DNA of 64,000 nucleotides from Empedobacter sedimenti (GTDB lineage: Bacteria; Bacteroidota; Bacteroidia; Flavobacteriales; Weeksellaceae). This document shows positions 8,011 through 16,657 of this stretch, in pieces. The notes beneath the pieces were generated by a model, which ran no database searches, had not been told where the DNA came from, and saw only the letters and a list, made by a program, of their open reading frames with translations. A program made the translations under genes and the position numbers. Location: positions 1 to 64,000 of the forward strand of contig NZ_JASCQG010000007.1 in the NCBI RefSeq assembly GCF_030005555.1, in the 5' to 3' direction. Numbering within the stretch: the stretch's first letter is position 1; each line of letters starts with the position of its first letter.

Positions 8011-10046
8011 TGGAACACAAACATAAATACGATGCACAAGGCAAACAGCTTTGCTGCACACCACAGGAAGAAAAAATATATACCGATGCTAATGCTAAAA
8101 AATTATTAGAAAAGCATCACAACAATGACGGTCACAACCACGAACACAGCGATGATGACGGTCACAACCACGGAAGTACCGACAAATCTACCTTTCAAAT
8201 GTTTTTACCTGCCATTATCAGTTTTGTTTTACTGATGATTGCTATTGCTTTTGATAATTGGCTACCGCAATCCTGGTTTACAGGTTGGGTAAGAATTATT
8301 TGGTATGCAATAGCCTATTTACCTGTTGGATTTCCTGTAATTAAAGAAGCATTTGAGAGCATCCGCAAAAGCGATGTATTTTCAGAGTTTTTATTGATGA
8401 GCATTGCCACTATCGGAGCTTTCGCCATTGGCGAATATCCCGAAGGTGTTGCCGTTATGCTGTTTTACGCCGTTGGCGAAGTGTTCCAAACATTAGCCGT
8501 AACAAGAGCCAAAGCCAACATTAAAACCCTGCTCGACCAAAGACCCGATGAAGTAACGATTTTAGAAAATAACCAACCTAAAACTGTAAAAGCAGCAACT
8601 GTAAGCATCGGCAATATCATTCAATTAAAACCCGGAGAGAAATTAGGATTAGATGGCGAATTATTATCCGAAACGGCAGCATTCAACACCGCAGCATTAA
8701 CTGGCGAAAGCAAACCCGACACCAAAACCAAAGGCGAAACTGTTTTAGCAGGAATGATAAATTTAAACACAGTTGCACAGGTAAAAGTAACCACGGCATA
8801 TACCGATAGCAAGCTTTCAAAGATTTTGGAATTGGTTCAGAATGCTACTGCACAAAAAGCACCAACAGAGTTATTCATCAGAAAATTCGCAAAAATCTAT
8901 ACACCAATTGTTGTGTTATTAGCAGTGCTTATTACTGTTGTTCCTTACTTTTTTGTTGATAATTATTTGTTCAGTCAATGGTTATACAGAGCATTAGTGT
9001 TTTTGGTTATTTCTTGTCCGTGTGCTTTGGTTATCAGTATTCCTTTAGGGTATTTTGGTGGAATTGGTGCCGCTTCAAAAAATGGGATTTTATTCAAAGG
9101 AAGTAACTTTTTAGATGTGATTGCAGGTATTCAGAATGTTGTGATGGATAAAACCGGAACAATGACCGAAGGCGTTTTCAAAGTACAGGAAGTTAATTTG
9201 AAACCTGAATTAAATAAAGACGAAATTCTGAAATTGGTAAATGCCTTAGAAAGTCAAAGTACACATCCTGTTGCCACAGCCATTCATCAATATGTAGGAG
9301 AAATTGACAATTCCCTAAAATTAGAAAACACAGAAGAAATAGCAGGTCACGGTTTAAAAGCCAACGTAAACGGAAAAGAATTATTGGTAGGTAATTTCAA
9401 ATTGATGGACAAGTTCAATATCAGTTATGATTTAGACCCAAGTACGATTGTTTACACTTTAATCGCCATTGCTTACGATGGAAAATTTGCAGGCTACATT
9501 ACCATTGCCGACAGTATTAAAGAAGATGCACAGATTACAATTGACAAACTAAAAGCATTAGGCGTAAAAACTACAATGTTGAGCGGAGATAAAAGCACCG
9601 TGGTAAAATTTGTTGCCGATAAATTAGGAATTAATAATGCCTTTGGCGATTTATTGCCGGAAGACAAAGTAAATAAAGTAAAAGAAATCAAAGCCAAAAA
9701 CGAAACCGTAGCATTTGTTGGCGATGGCGTGAATGATGCGCCTGTAGTAGCTTTGAGCGATGTAGGAATTGCAATGGGTGGTTTAGGAAGCGATGCCACT
9801 ATTGAAACTGCAGATGTTGTAATTCAGGATGATAAACCAAGTAAAATCCCAATGGCAATCAATATCGGAAAGCAAACCAAGAAAATAGTTTGGCAGAATA
9901 TCATTTTAGCATTTGGTGTAAAAGCTGTCGTTCTCGTTTTAGGAGCAGGTGGTTTAGCCACAATGTGGGAAGCTGTTTTTGCAGATGTAGGTGTAGCATT
10001 ATTGGCAATTTTGAATGCTGTAAGAATACAGAGGATGAAATTTTAG
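8010..10046 (+). CDS. Heavy-metal-translocating P-type ATPase (Zn/Cd/Co/Pb type)
   Basis: This 678-residue P1B ATPase has no classical HMA domain. Its N-terminus carries a CC pair and a His/Asp-rich tail with two copies of DDGHNH (about residues 28-65) that can bind divalent metal. The transmembrane metal site is C336-P-C338 followed by ALVISIPLGY, the P1B-2 (ZntA/CadA) pattern. The phosphorylation motif starts at D380 (DKTGT), and the hinge is VGDGVND near residue 571. It overlaps the stop of the preceding gene and closes the czc operon. Export of Zn2+, Cd2+ or Pb2+ from the cytoplasm is expected from the family. Confidence 0.9.
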   Translation: MEHKHKYDAQGKQLCCTPQEEKIYTDANAKKLLEKHHNNDGHNHEHSDDDGHNHGSTDKSTFQMFLPAIISFVLLMIAIAFDNWLPQSWFTGWVRIIWYAIAYLPVGFPVIKEAFESIRKSDVFSEFLLMSIATIGAFAIGEYPEGVAVMLFYAVGEVFQTLAVTRAKANIKTLLDQRPDEVTILENNQPKTVKAATVSIGNIIQLKPGEKLGLDGELLSETAAFNTAALTGESKPDTKTKGETVLAGMINLNTVAQVKVTTAYTDSKLSKILELVQNATAQKAPTELFIRKFAKIYTPIVVLLAVLITVVPYFFVDNYLFSQWLYRALVFLVISCPCALVISIPLGYFGGIGAASKNGILFKGSNFLDVIAGIQNVVMDKTGTMTEGVFKVQEVNLKPELNKDEILKLVNALESQSTHPVATAIHQYVGEIDNSLKLENTEEIAGHGLKANVNGKELLVGNFKLMDKFNISYDLDPSTIVYTLIAIAYDGKFAGYITIADSIKEDAQITIDKLKALGVKTTMLSGDKSTVVKFVADKLGINNAFGDLLPEDKVNKVKEIKAKNETVAFVGDGVNDAPVVALSDVGIAMGGLGSDATIETADVVIQDDKPSKIPMAINIGKQTKKIVWQNIILAFGVKAVVLVLGAGGLATMWEAVFADVGVALLAILNAVRIQRMKF

Positions 10047-10081
10047 AATTAAGCTTATTCTAATAATGAATAAAACTAACA

Positions 10082-10279
10082 ATGCATAGGAAAGGCAAAA
10101 GTTATCAAAAAGTACCTCCGTACAAAAGATACAAAGCTTCTAAACCCTCAAATGGTAATTTGTTGAAGTCGAAAAAACCTTCGCTCTTTATGATACTTTT
10201 TGGGATATTTTTAGCTGTGTGCCTTATTGCTTTGATATACATAAAAATTAGACACTATTATATCTATCACTATCACTAA
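10082..10279 (+). CDS. Small basic single-pass membrane protein, unknown function
   Basis: The 65-residue product has a strongly basic N-terminal half rich in Lys and Tyr, one clear hydrophobic helix (about residues 34-53, LFMILFGIFLAVCLIALIYI) and a short tail ending HYYIYHYH. It sits 35 bp after the Zn/Cd ATPase and before a terminator, so it is probably the last gene of that transcript. I do not recognise a family. The aromatic/His tail might bind metal, but that is speculation. Confidence 0.5.
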   Translation: MHRKGKSYQKVPPYKRYKASKPSNGNLLKSKKPSLFMILFGIFLAVCLIALIYIKIRHYYIYHYH

Positions 10280-10322
10280 AAGTGGAATTATAAGTTATCA
10301 AGCAAAAACCAAAGTTTCAAAA

Positions 10323-10387
10323 GAGAAGCCTGAAAATGTAAATTCTTTTCAAATATTACAGTATTTAGGCTTCTCAATTATTTTTTT
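10323..10387 (+). terminator. Rho-independent terminator of the czc operon
   Basis: GAGAAGCCT (10323-10331) pairs with AGGCTTCTC (10367-10375), and an inner TGTAA/TTACA pair extends the stem. The hairpin is followed by AATTATTTTTTT. Confidence 0.75.
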
Positions 10388-10406
10388 AATAGATTTAAGA
10401 TAAGGA

Positions 10407-11231
10407 ATGGACAAATTCTACAAAGAAACACTCTCTAAACTGGAATTAGAAATTAGCGAATTGGAGGTTGAAGTCGATTGCTCCTTACAACGTATTGAAG
10501 CTGCCATACACCTTATTCTCGAATGCCTTTCGGAATTAAAGGAATACGTTTTGAAAAAAGGATTTAAGAATACTAATGAAGAAATCCGCTTTTTCAAATA
10601 TCAGAAACCTGTTATTGTTTCAAAGCTCATCTACTACAACGCCATTTATAAAATAGAAACGAGAAGACCGTATGGGAATAAGCGCATCAGGAAATATTTT
10701 ATCAAAGAACTGAAAAAGCTAAAAAGGTTCTTTGATAACAACCTTGATTTTTATAAGTATTACCGAAGCAATAATTCTTTTGTGGATGAAAAAATATTTG
10801 TACGGGGAAAACACGATATAAGGCTATGGTTAGATACCTTTTATTTTGAGGCAGACCATACTTTTTCTACTTCGCACGATTATAAGGTTGCCAAGATAAT
10901 TGCCAATGATCTGATACAGGTTTATTTGGAAGACAAGTTGAATAACCTTAATCTAAAAAAGACTTCAGAAAATTCGTTGAAATGGACGGCAAGCAAAACA
11001 GCACTGACGGAACTTATTTATGCACTATATTCCCAAAGTGTATTTAACAATGGGAATACAGACATAAAATTGATTGCTAAAGCATTTGAAGATGCCTTTA
11101 ATATTGAATTAGGTGATTTCTATCACACGTTTATGGAACTGAAAGCCCGCAAAATAAACCGAACGAAATTCCTTGACAATCTATGTGAAGCACTGATTAA
11201 AAAAATGGACGAACAAGACGAAAAACAGTAA
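10407..11231 (+). CDS. RteC domain-containing protein (copy 1)
   Basis: The 274-residue cytoplasmic protein has an N-terminal coiled helix region and the RteC core (FFKYQKPVIVSKLIYYNAIY..., later GKHDIRLWLDTFYFEAD and SHDYKVAKIIANDLIQVYL). In CTnDOT, RteC is the response-linked activator of the excision operon. The protein is almost the same from about residue 65 onward as copy 2 (23457-24278); the N-termini differ more. A -7-like TAGATTTA lies at 10390-10397, just upstream of the ATG. The two near-identical copies bracket the copper module, which hints at cassette acquisition or duplication by recombination. Confidence 0.88.
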   Translation: MDKFYKETLSKLELEISELEVEVDCSLQRIEAAIHLILECLSELKEYVLKKGFKNTNEEIRFFKYQKPVIVSKLIYYNAIYKIETRRPYGNKRIRKYFIKELKKLKRFFDNNLDFYKYYRSNNSFVDEKIFVRGKHDIRLWLDTFYFEADHTFSTSHDYKVAKIIANDLIQVYLEDKLNNLNLKKTSENSLKWTASKTALTELIYALYSQSVFNNGNTDIKLIAKAFEDAFNIELGDFYHTFMELKARKINRTKFLDNLCEALIKKMDEQDEKQ

Positions 11232-11293
11232 ACATATATGTACAACGCCTTTATTCCTCGTGACAAGAAGTCAAAGTAATTAAACTTAAATCG

Positions 11294-11301
11294 TAAATTT
11301 G
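11294..11301 (+). promoter_or_regulatory. -7 element upstream of the AraC-family gene
   Basis: TAAATTTG matches TAnnTTTG exactly. A start of transcription near 11307 would leave a leader of about 40 nt before the ATG at 11347. No clear -33 TTTG is seen at 19-21 bp spacing. Confidence 0.45.
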
Positions 11302-11346
11302 TTTATTGCTTTTATATTAAATACAAAATGTGGGCAGAGAATAAAT

Positions 11347-11910
11347 ATGAATACACTCTTTATAAAAAATATGGTCTGTAACCGCTGCATTATAGTGGTG
11401 CAAAATGAATTGGAAAAACTCGGTTTAGGCATTAAGAATATAAAATTGGGCGAAGTAACCTTAGCACAAGAGATAACCCCTACAAAAAAAGATGCTTTGG
11501 TAAAAACTTTAGAGCCATTGGGATTTGAGATAATTGACGATAAAAAAAGTAGGATAATAGAGAAGATAAAGAACACTATCATTGACTTGGTACACCATCA
11601 AGATAATGATGTAAAAATCAATCTTTCAGATGTATTGAGCGATAAATTGCATCACGATTATAATTACCTGTCCAATCTGTTTTCAGAGGTAGAGGGTACT
11701 ACTATTGAAAAATACTTTATTGCCCAAAAGGTTGAAAAAGTAAAAGAATTGCTGGTGTACGATGAGTTGTCTTTGAGTGAAATTGCTTTTCGTCTGAACT
11801 ATTCGAGTGTATCCTACCTAAGCAATCAATTCAAAAAAGTAACAGGACTGACACCGAGCTATTTCAAACAGATAAAAGAAGATAAAAGAAAGCCATTGGA
11901 TAAAGTGTAA
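11347..11910 (+). CDS. AraC-family regulator with an HMA-like metal-sensing N-terminus
   Basis: From the ATG at 11347 the protein has 187 residues. Residues 1 to about 70 look like a small metal-binding ferredoxin-like fold with one CxxC (NMVCNRCIIVVQNEL). The C-terminal part is an AraC helix-turn-helix domain (KYFIAQKVEKVKELL, then LSEIAFRLNYSSVSYLSNQF and GLTPSYFKQ). The ORF extends to a TTG at 11299, but that overlaps the -7 element, so 11347 is preferred. It lies 89 bp upstream of copA, so a copper-responsive activator or repressor of copA is the natural reading; the sensing mechanism is inferred from the CxxC. Confidence 0.8.
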   Translation: MNTLFIKNMVCNRCIIVVQNELEKLGLGIKNIKLGEVTLAQEITPTKKDALVKTLEPLGFEIIDDKKSRIIEKIKNTIIDLVHHQDNDVKINLSDVLSDKLHHDYNYLSNLFSEVEGTTIEKYFIAQKVEKVKELLVYDELSLSEIAFRLNYSSVSYLSNQFKKVTGLTPSYFKQIKEDKRKPLDKV

Positions 11911-11999
11911 ATAAATTTTACAAATCAATTCCAAAATTTCACAATAGCACCCGTTGATATAATAGCCAATTTTGCATTGTTAATTAAAGCAAGCAGAAT

Positions 12000-14414
12000 A
12001 TGGCAACTAATAATAAAGAAACAATATACATTCCATTGGAGGATGTGGAAAGCGAACATTGTGCATTAATCGTTGAAAAAGGGTTGACACAAGTAAAAGG
12101 CATAGAAACCCACAAAGTAGAGCTAAATAACCGCAGGGCAGCTATTACAGTAGATAGCAATGAAACAGTAGGCGAAGCTGTTAAGGCAATTAAAGATTTA
12201 GGTTACGGAGTTCCTACGGTTAAAAGTGCTTTTCCGGTATTGGGCATGACCTGCGCATCCTGTGCGGGCAGTGCCGAAAGCATTGTTAAATACCAATCGG
12301 GAGTAGTTGATGCTTCCGTGAATTTTGCAACGGGTAATCTTACGGTAGAATATCTACCAAACATGACCAATGCTTCAACGCTGCAAAAAGCAGTACAAGG
12401 AGTTGGTTATGACTTATTGATTGAAGACGAAACCACACAGCAGGAAACGTTAGAAGCTATTCACACCGAGAAATTCAGGAAACTCAAAAACAAAACCATT
12501 TGGGCAATCATCCTCTCTTTGCCTGTGGTGGTAATCGGTATGTTCTTTATGGATATGCCTTATGCAAACCTGATAATGTGGCTTTTCTCAACTCCGGTAC
12601 TTGTCTGGTTAGGAAAAGACTTTTTTATCAATGCGTGGAAGCAGGCAAAACATCGTTCTGCCAATATGGATACACTGGTTGCATTAAGTACTGGTATTGC
12701 TTACCTGTTCAGTGTATTCAATATGTTATTTGCAGACTTTTGGCATCAAAGAGGGCTACACTCTCACGTTTATTTTGAAGCCGCTGCCGTAATTATCGCA
12801 TTTATCCTCTTGGGGAAACTGTTAGAGGAAAGAGCCAAAGGAAATACATCTTCAGCCATTAAAAAGCTAATGGGCTTACAGCCTAAAACGGTTATTGTGA
12901 TAGAAGCTGATGGCACAGAAAGACAGAAGGCTATTGAAGATGTAAGTGCAGGTGATATTATACTCGTAAAGCCCGGCGAAAAAATTGCGGTGGATGGTAT
13001 GGTAACATCAGGTAATTCCTATGTGGACGAAAGTATGCTAAGCGGTGAGCCTGTGCCTGTGTTGAAAAAGGAAAATGAAAAGGTATTTGCCGGAACGATT
13101 AACCAAAAAGGCAGCTTTCAATTTAAAGCGGTGAAAGTTGGCAAAGAAACCATGCTTGCACACATCATCAAAATGGTACAGGATGCACAGGGAAGCAAAG
13201 CTCCAGTACAGAAGCTGGTAGATAAGATTGCAGGCATCTTTGTTCCGGTAGTAATGGGTATTGCTATCCTTACATTTATCTTATGGTTGGTGTTAGGGGG
13301 CGAAAACGGAGTTGTGCAAGGCTTGCTGGCAGCCGTTACGGTATTGGTTATTGCCTGCCCTTGTGCTTTAGGCTTAGCGACCCCGACCGCCATTATGGTA
13401 GGCGTTGGCAAAGGTGCTGAAAACGGTATTTTGATTAAGGATGCGGAAAGCCTTGAACTGGCTAAAAAGATAAACGCAATTGTATTGGATAAAACCGGAA
13501 CCATTACCGAGGGAAGACCACAAGTAACAGATATTGCCTGGCTGAACAATGACGATATGACCAAAAATATTTTATTAAGCATCGAAAAGCAATCGGAACA
13601 TCCATTAGCGGAAGCAGTAGTAAAACATTTGAACGGAGCAGGAAACGCAACTTTATCATTGTTCGACAGCATTACAGGTAAAGGCGCAAAAGCAGACCAT
13701 AACAACGAAACCTATTATGTAGGAAATAAAAAGCTATTGGCAGAAAACAACATCGCTATTGCTGACGAATTACAAAACAAAGCCGAAGAATGGGGCAAAC
13801 AATCCCAAACCGTTATTTGGTTTGCAAACGGCAAACAGGCTCTGTCTGTAATTGCCATTTCCGATAAGATTAAAGAAACATCGGTGCAAGCTATCCGGGA
13901 AATGCAGGATATGGGTATAGACCTGTATATGCTGACCGGAGATAATGAAGCAACCGCCAAAGCCATTGCTGCGCATACTGGCATTAAACATTACAGAGCC
14001 GAGGTATTACCACAGCATAAAGCCGATTTTGTGAAAGAGCTACAAAGCAAAGGTAAAATAGTGGCAATGGTAGGTGATGGTATCAACGATAGCACCGCAT
14101 TGGCAACAGCCGATGTAAGTATCGCAATGGGCAAAGGTTCGGACATCGCAATGGAGGTAGCCAAAATGACCATCATTTCATCAGACCTTACCAAGATACC
14201 ACAGGCAATACGATTGTCAAAACAGACCGTAGCCACCATTAAGCAAAACCTGTTTTGGGCGTTTATTTACAACCTAATCGGTATTCCGGTGGCAGCGGGC
14301 ATCCTTTACCCAATTAACGGCTTCTTGCTAAACCCGATGATAGCGGGCGCAGCAATGGCGTTGAGCAGCGTGAGCGTGGTAAGTAACAGCCTGCGGTTGA
14401 AGTGGAAGAAGTAA
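12000..14414 (+). CDS. copA: Copper-translocating P1B-type ATPase
   Basis: The 804-residue Cu+-exporting ATPase has two N-terminal HMA-like repeats. The first (residues about 5-70) has lost CxxC and keeps a single Cys; the second has an intact GMTCASC with C85 and C88. The membrane site is C453-P-C455 followed by ALGLATPTAIMVG, the P1B-1 copper signature. The aspartyl-phosphate site starts at D497 (DKTGT), and the hinge reads MVGDGINDSTAL. The C-terminal helices carry the conserved Asn/Tyr (FIYNLIGIP) and MALSSVSVVSNSLRL segments of CopA. It removes Cu+ from the cytoplasm and is probably controlled by the AraC protein upstream and fed by the HMA protein downstream. Confidence 0.95.
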   Translation: MATNNKETIYIPLEDVESEHCALIVEKGLTQVKGIETHKVELNNRRAAITVDSNETVGEAVKAIKDLGYGVPTVKSAFPVLGMTCASCAGSAESIVKYQSGVVDASVNFATGNLTVEYLPNMTNASTLQKAVQGVGYDLLIEDETTQQETLEAIHTEKFRKLKNKTIWAIILSLPVVVIGMFFMDMPYANLIMWLFSTPVLVWLGKDFFINAWKQAKHRSANMDTLVALSTGIAYLFSVFNMLFADFWHQRGLHSHVYFEAAAVIIAFILLGKLLEERAKGNTSSAIKKLMGLQPKTVIVIEADGTERQKAIEDVSAGDIILVKPGEKIAVDGMVTSGNSYVDESMLSGEPVPVLKKENEKVFAGTINQKGSFQFKAVKVGKETMLAHIIKMVQDAQGSKAPVQKLVDKIAGIFVPVVMGIAILTFILWLVLGGENGVVQGLLAAVTVLVIACPCALGLATPTAIMVGVGKGAENGILIKDAESLELAKKINAIVLDKTGTITEGRPQVTDIAWLNNDDMTKNILLSIEKQSEHPLAEAVVKHLNGAGNATLSLFDSITGKGAKADHNNETYYVGNKKLLAENNIAIADELQNKAEEWGKQSQTVIWFANGKQALSVIAISDKIKETSVQAIREMQDMGIDLYMLTGDNEATAKAIAAHTGIKHYRAEVLPQHKADFVKELQSKGKIVAMVGDGINDSTALATADVSIAMGKGSDIAMEVAKMTIISSDLTKIPQAIRLSKQTVATIKQNLFWAFIYNLIGIPVAAGILYPINGFLLNPMIAGAAMALSSVSVVSNSLRLKWKK

Positions 14415-14512
14415 AACAGTAAAAATCACAAATCAAATAAGAAATTACACAACAATTCTGAACCAAATAGCACTGAAATTTGCATTATCAATAACTCTTA
14501 AATTTATTAGCA

Positions 14513-14734
14513 ATGGAAAATAAACAATTTCAATTCAAGACAAACATTAATTGCGGCGGTTGTATCGCATCTGTAAAACCACACTTGGACAAGGCAGAGG
14601 GCATCTGCCATTGGGACGTGGACACCAACAATAAGGACAAGGTGCTTACCGTGAAGTCCGAGGGAATTACCGAGCAAGAAGTAATATCCACTGTGCAAAA
14701 GGCAGGCTTCAAAATAGAGCCTTTGAACGTCTAA
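14513..14734 (+). CDS. HMA-domain copper chaperone-like protein
   Basis: The 73-residue protein is a single heavy-metal-associated domain. It has the metal loop NCGGCIASVKPHL (CxxC at about residues 14-17) and the ferredoxin-like pattern ending AGFKIEPL. It has no signal peptide, so it should act in the cytoplasm as a CopZ-like donor to CopA, whose gene ends 98 bp upstream. The gap has no terminator, so co-transcription is possible; the hairpin after this gene closes the unit. Confidence 0.82.
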   Translation: MENKQFQFKTNINCGGCIASVKPHLDKAEGICHWDVDTNNKDKVLTVKSEGITEQEVISTVQKAGFKIEPLNV

Positions 14735-14753
14735 TCCAAAGTCTTTTAAAATG

Positions 14754-14805
14754 CCCTTTTCTGACCGAACTTTTACAAGGGTAGGCTTTCAGGAAAGGGT
14801 ATTTT
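14754..14805 (+). terminator. Terminator after the copA-chaperone unit
   Basis: CCCTTTTCTGA (14754-14764) pairs with TCAGGAAAGGG (14789-14799) over 11 bp with one G-T pair, followed by TATTTTAT. The loop is 24 nt, so strength is uncertain. Confidence 0.5.
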
Positions 14806-14906
14806 ATCAATTCTGAAAAAAGACTGAAAGGCTATTGCGGATGTAGTATTTTTTGTTTATATAGCAAAAAAAAGGCAAAACGATAAAAAAAAACCAATCT
14901 TATTTG

Positions 14907-14914
14907 TAACTTTG
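14907..14914 (+). promoter_or_regulatory. -7 element giving a leaderless TTG start
   Basis: TAACTTTG matches TAnnTTTG exactly and ends 5 nt before the TTG start at 14920, the same near-leaderless arrangement as at the other DUF6660-type gene (1144-1159). No -33 element at normal spacing is evident. Confidence 0.5.
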
Positions 14915-14919
14915 TAGCG

Positions 14920-15306
14920 TTGAAAAATTTGAGAATACATATAAGCATTTTAACACTTTTCTTTTTGGGTTTCTTCCTGATGCCCAATCAGAGTTATGCT
15001 TGTTCCAAAAAATCAACACAAACCGAGCAGTCTTCCTGCTCAAAAGAAAAATCCAAAAAATCAGAACATAAAAAAGGTTGCAAGGGCAAATCCTGTAAAA
15101 AATGCAAAAGTGACAATTGCGGGGGCGGTTGTTCACACAGCTCTTGCAGGTGCGGTGCTTCAATCACTTCTTTAAGTTTACCAGTTATAATCGAATTAAA
15201 AGCAAAAAATCAATTTGCAGCAAGTAAAAAGCAAAAATTCGGTTTCAAAGAAGCCTATTATTCTTCGGGCTTTTTCTCCATTTGGCTACCGCCTAAAATA
15301 AGCTAA
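14920..15306 (+). CDS. Cys/Lys-rich secreted protein, DUF6660-like
   Basis: The 128-residue product starts at TTG. It has a signal peptide (LTLFFLGFFLMPNQSYAC), then a very Lys- and Cys-rich segment (KKGCKGKSCKKCKSDNCGGG) with about a dozen cysteines, and ends with IWLPPKIS. This tail matches the IWNPPKF tail of the DUF6660 protein at 1159-1485, so I treat them as relatives, although the Cys pattern differs. A periplasmic Cu+-chelating role would fit the cysteine density and the copper operon downstream. The start rests on the -7 element and the signal peptide; no ATG is available upstream. Confidence 0.6.
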   Translation: MKNLRIHISILTLFFLGFFLMPNQSYACSKKSTQTEQSSCSKEKSKKSEHKKGCKGKSCKKCKSDNCGGGCSHSSCRCGASITSLSLPVIIELKAKNQFAASKKQKFGFKEAYYSSGFFSIWLPPKIS

Positions 15307-15399
15307 AACTATGGCCTGATAGCCATAGGTGTGTCCTGTCAGAAGCTGTTCCGGCTTTTGCAAATCCCCTATTTGTATCATTTACTTAAAATTTAAAAC

Positions 15400-15428
15400 A
15401 GAAACGGGTTTATCAATCCCCCGTTTCT
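15400..15428 (+). terminator. Hairpin between the Cys-rich gene and the DUF3347 operon
   Basis: AGAAACGGG (15400-15408) pairs with CCCGTTTCT (15420-15428) over an 11-nt loop. It lacks a long T-run and lies only 15 nt before the next ATG, so it may equally be a 5'-UTR structure of the following operon. Confidence 0.4.
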
Positions 15429-15443
15429 CAAAATGTAATTATT

Positions 15444-16319
15444 ATGAAATCATTATCAAAAATAGTGATGGTAATCGCCGTGTTACTATCATCAATAAAC
15501 GGCTTCGCACAAATCAAGAATGCGAAAACAGAAACCGTAAAGATTTACGGCAATTGTGGTATGTGCAAAACCACCATCGAAAAAGCAGGTAACGTAAAAA
15601 AGGTAGCCAGCGTGGACTGGAACAAAGATACCAAGATGGCTACGCTCACCTATGACGGCGACAAAACAAATCAGGATGAAATCCTGAAACGTATTGCTTT
15701 GGCTGGTTATGACAGTGAGAAGTTCCGTGCGCCGGATGACGTATATGCTAAACTGGCTGGTTGCTGCCAGTATGATAGACCCGTGAAGACGGTTGCCAAA
15801 AACAAAGAGGCTGGCATGGACATGAATGCCGGACATGGCAATCACGACCATAGCCAAATGGCAGCTAATAAAGATGCAGCTCAAAACCAATCACAGCTAA
15901 AAGCTGTATTTGACAACTACTTTTCAGTGAAAGACGCTTTGATAAAAACCGATGCGGCGACCGCATCTGCCAAAGCCGCTGAATTGGCTGCATCCCTTAA
16001 AGCAGTCGATATGAACAAGCTATCGGCAGAGGAACATACGGCTTGGATGAAAGTGATGCAGGATTTGACGGCCAATGCGGAAAGCATTTCAAAATCAAAA
16101 GATGTTGCAAAACAAAGAAGTTCTTTTGCGGCACTTTCGGAAAGCATCTACACACTTGCCAAAGTTTCTAAACAGGACACCCCCATTTATTACCAGCACT
16201 GCCCTATGTACAACGGAGGTAAGGGAGCCAATTGGCTAAGTAAAGAGAATGCGGTTAAAAATCCATATTACGGCTCACAGATGCTCACCTGCGGAAGTAC
16301 GGTCGAAACCATTAAATAA
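15444..16319 (+). CDS. Periplasmic HMA-DUF3347 copper-binding protein
   Basis: The 291-residue protein has a signal peptide ending GFAQ (about residue 23) and an HMA-like domain with NCGMCKTTIEKAG (CxxC, about residues 36-39). A His/Met linker (MDMNAGHGNHDHSQM) follows, and then a C-terminal DUF3347 domain with the diagnostic HCPMYNGGKGANWLS and NPYYGSQMLTCGS motifs. DUF3347 is a periplasmic family linked to copper efflux in Bacteroidota. It is the first gene of a run of closely spaced genes to 23204 and has a shorter partner at 18785. A role in carrying copper in the periplasm is inferred. Confidence 0.82.
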   Translation: MKSLSKIVMVIAVLLSSINGFAQIKNAKTETVKIYGNCGMCKTTIEKAGNVKKVASVDWNKDTKMATLTYDGDKTNQDEILKRIALAGYDSEKFRAPDDVYAKLAGCCQYDRPVKTVAKNKEAGMDMNAGHGNHDHSQMAANKDAAQNQSQLKAVFDNYFSVKDALIKTDAATASAKAAELAASLKAVDMNKLSAEEHTAWMKVMQDLTANAESISKSKDVAKQRSSFAALSESIYTLAKVSKQDTPIYYQHCPMYNGGKGANWLSKENAVKNPYYGSQMLTCGSTVETIK

Positions 16320-16333
16320 CAGGTCTGAAAGCT

Positions 16334-16639
16334 ATGGTACAGTACAATGACATGGTGCAGGCGCTTAAAGACCTAAGACAACGTGGGTACAGTATGGACT
16401 TTAGTCTGTTGCCGGACTGTCTGTACTGTACGTCAAGGAGCCTGAAACTAAAACCGGAGGATTTTACGGTTACGGAAACTCATAGGTTTGAAAGCCTCGA
16501 CAGCAGTCCTGATAACAATGCCGTAATTTATGCCATATCGTCTAATGATAGTAAGAATAAAGGCGTACTTGTTGATCCCTATGGTACTTATGCCGAAGAA
16601 ATGACCCATGAGATGGCAAAAAAATTAAGTGCAACATAA
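16334..16639 (+). CDS. Small conserved protein often labelled phosphoribosylpyrophosphate synthetase (paralogue)
   Basis: The 101-residue soluble protein is homologous to the one at 348-686. It shares the RGYSMDF motif, the HRFESLD segment, VIYAIS and VDPYGTY. It lies 14 bp after the DUF3347 gene and 18 bp before a copper-type ATPase. As with its relative, the length and lack of nucleotide-binding motifs argue against PRPP synthetase activity. Repeated residence inside metal operons is the only functional hint. Confidence 0.7.
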   Translation: MVQYNDMVQALKDLRQRGYSMDFSLLPDCLYCTSRSLKLKPEDFTVTETHRFESLDSSPDNNAVIYAISSNDSKNKGVLVDPYGTYAEEMTHEMAKKLSAT

Positions 16640-16657
16640 CTTTTAAAACCCCTTGTT

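Noticed and set aside
15329-15592. 87-residue plus-strand ORF before the DUF3347 gene
   Set aside because: It covers the intergenic hairpin and then overlaps the signal-peptide region of the real gene in another frame.
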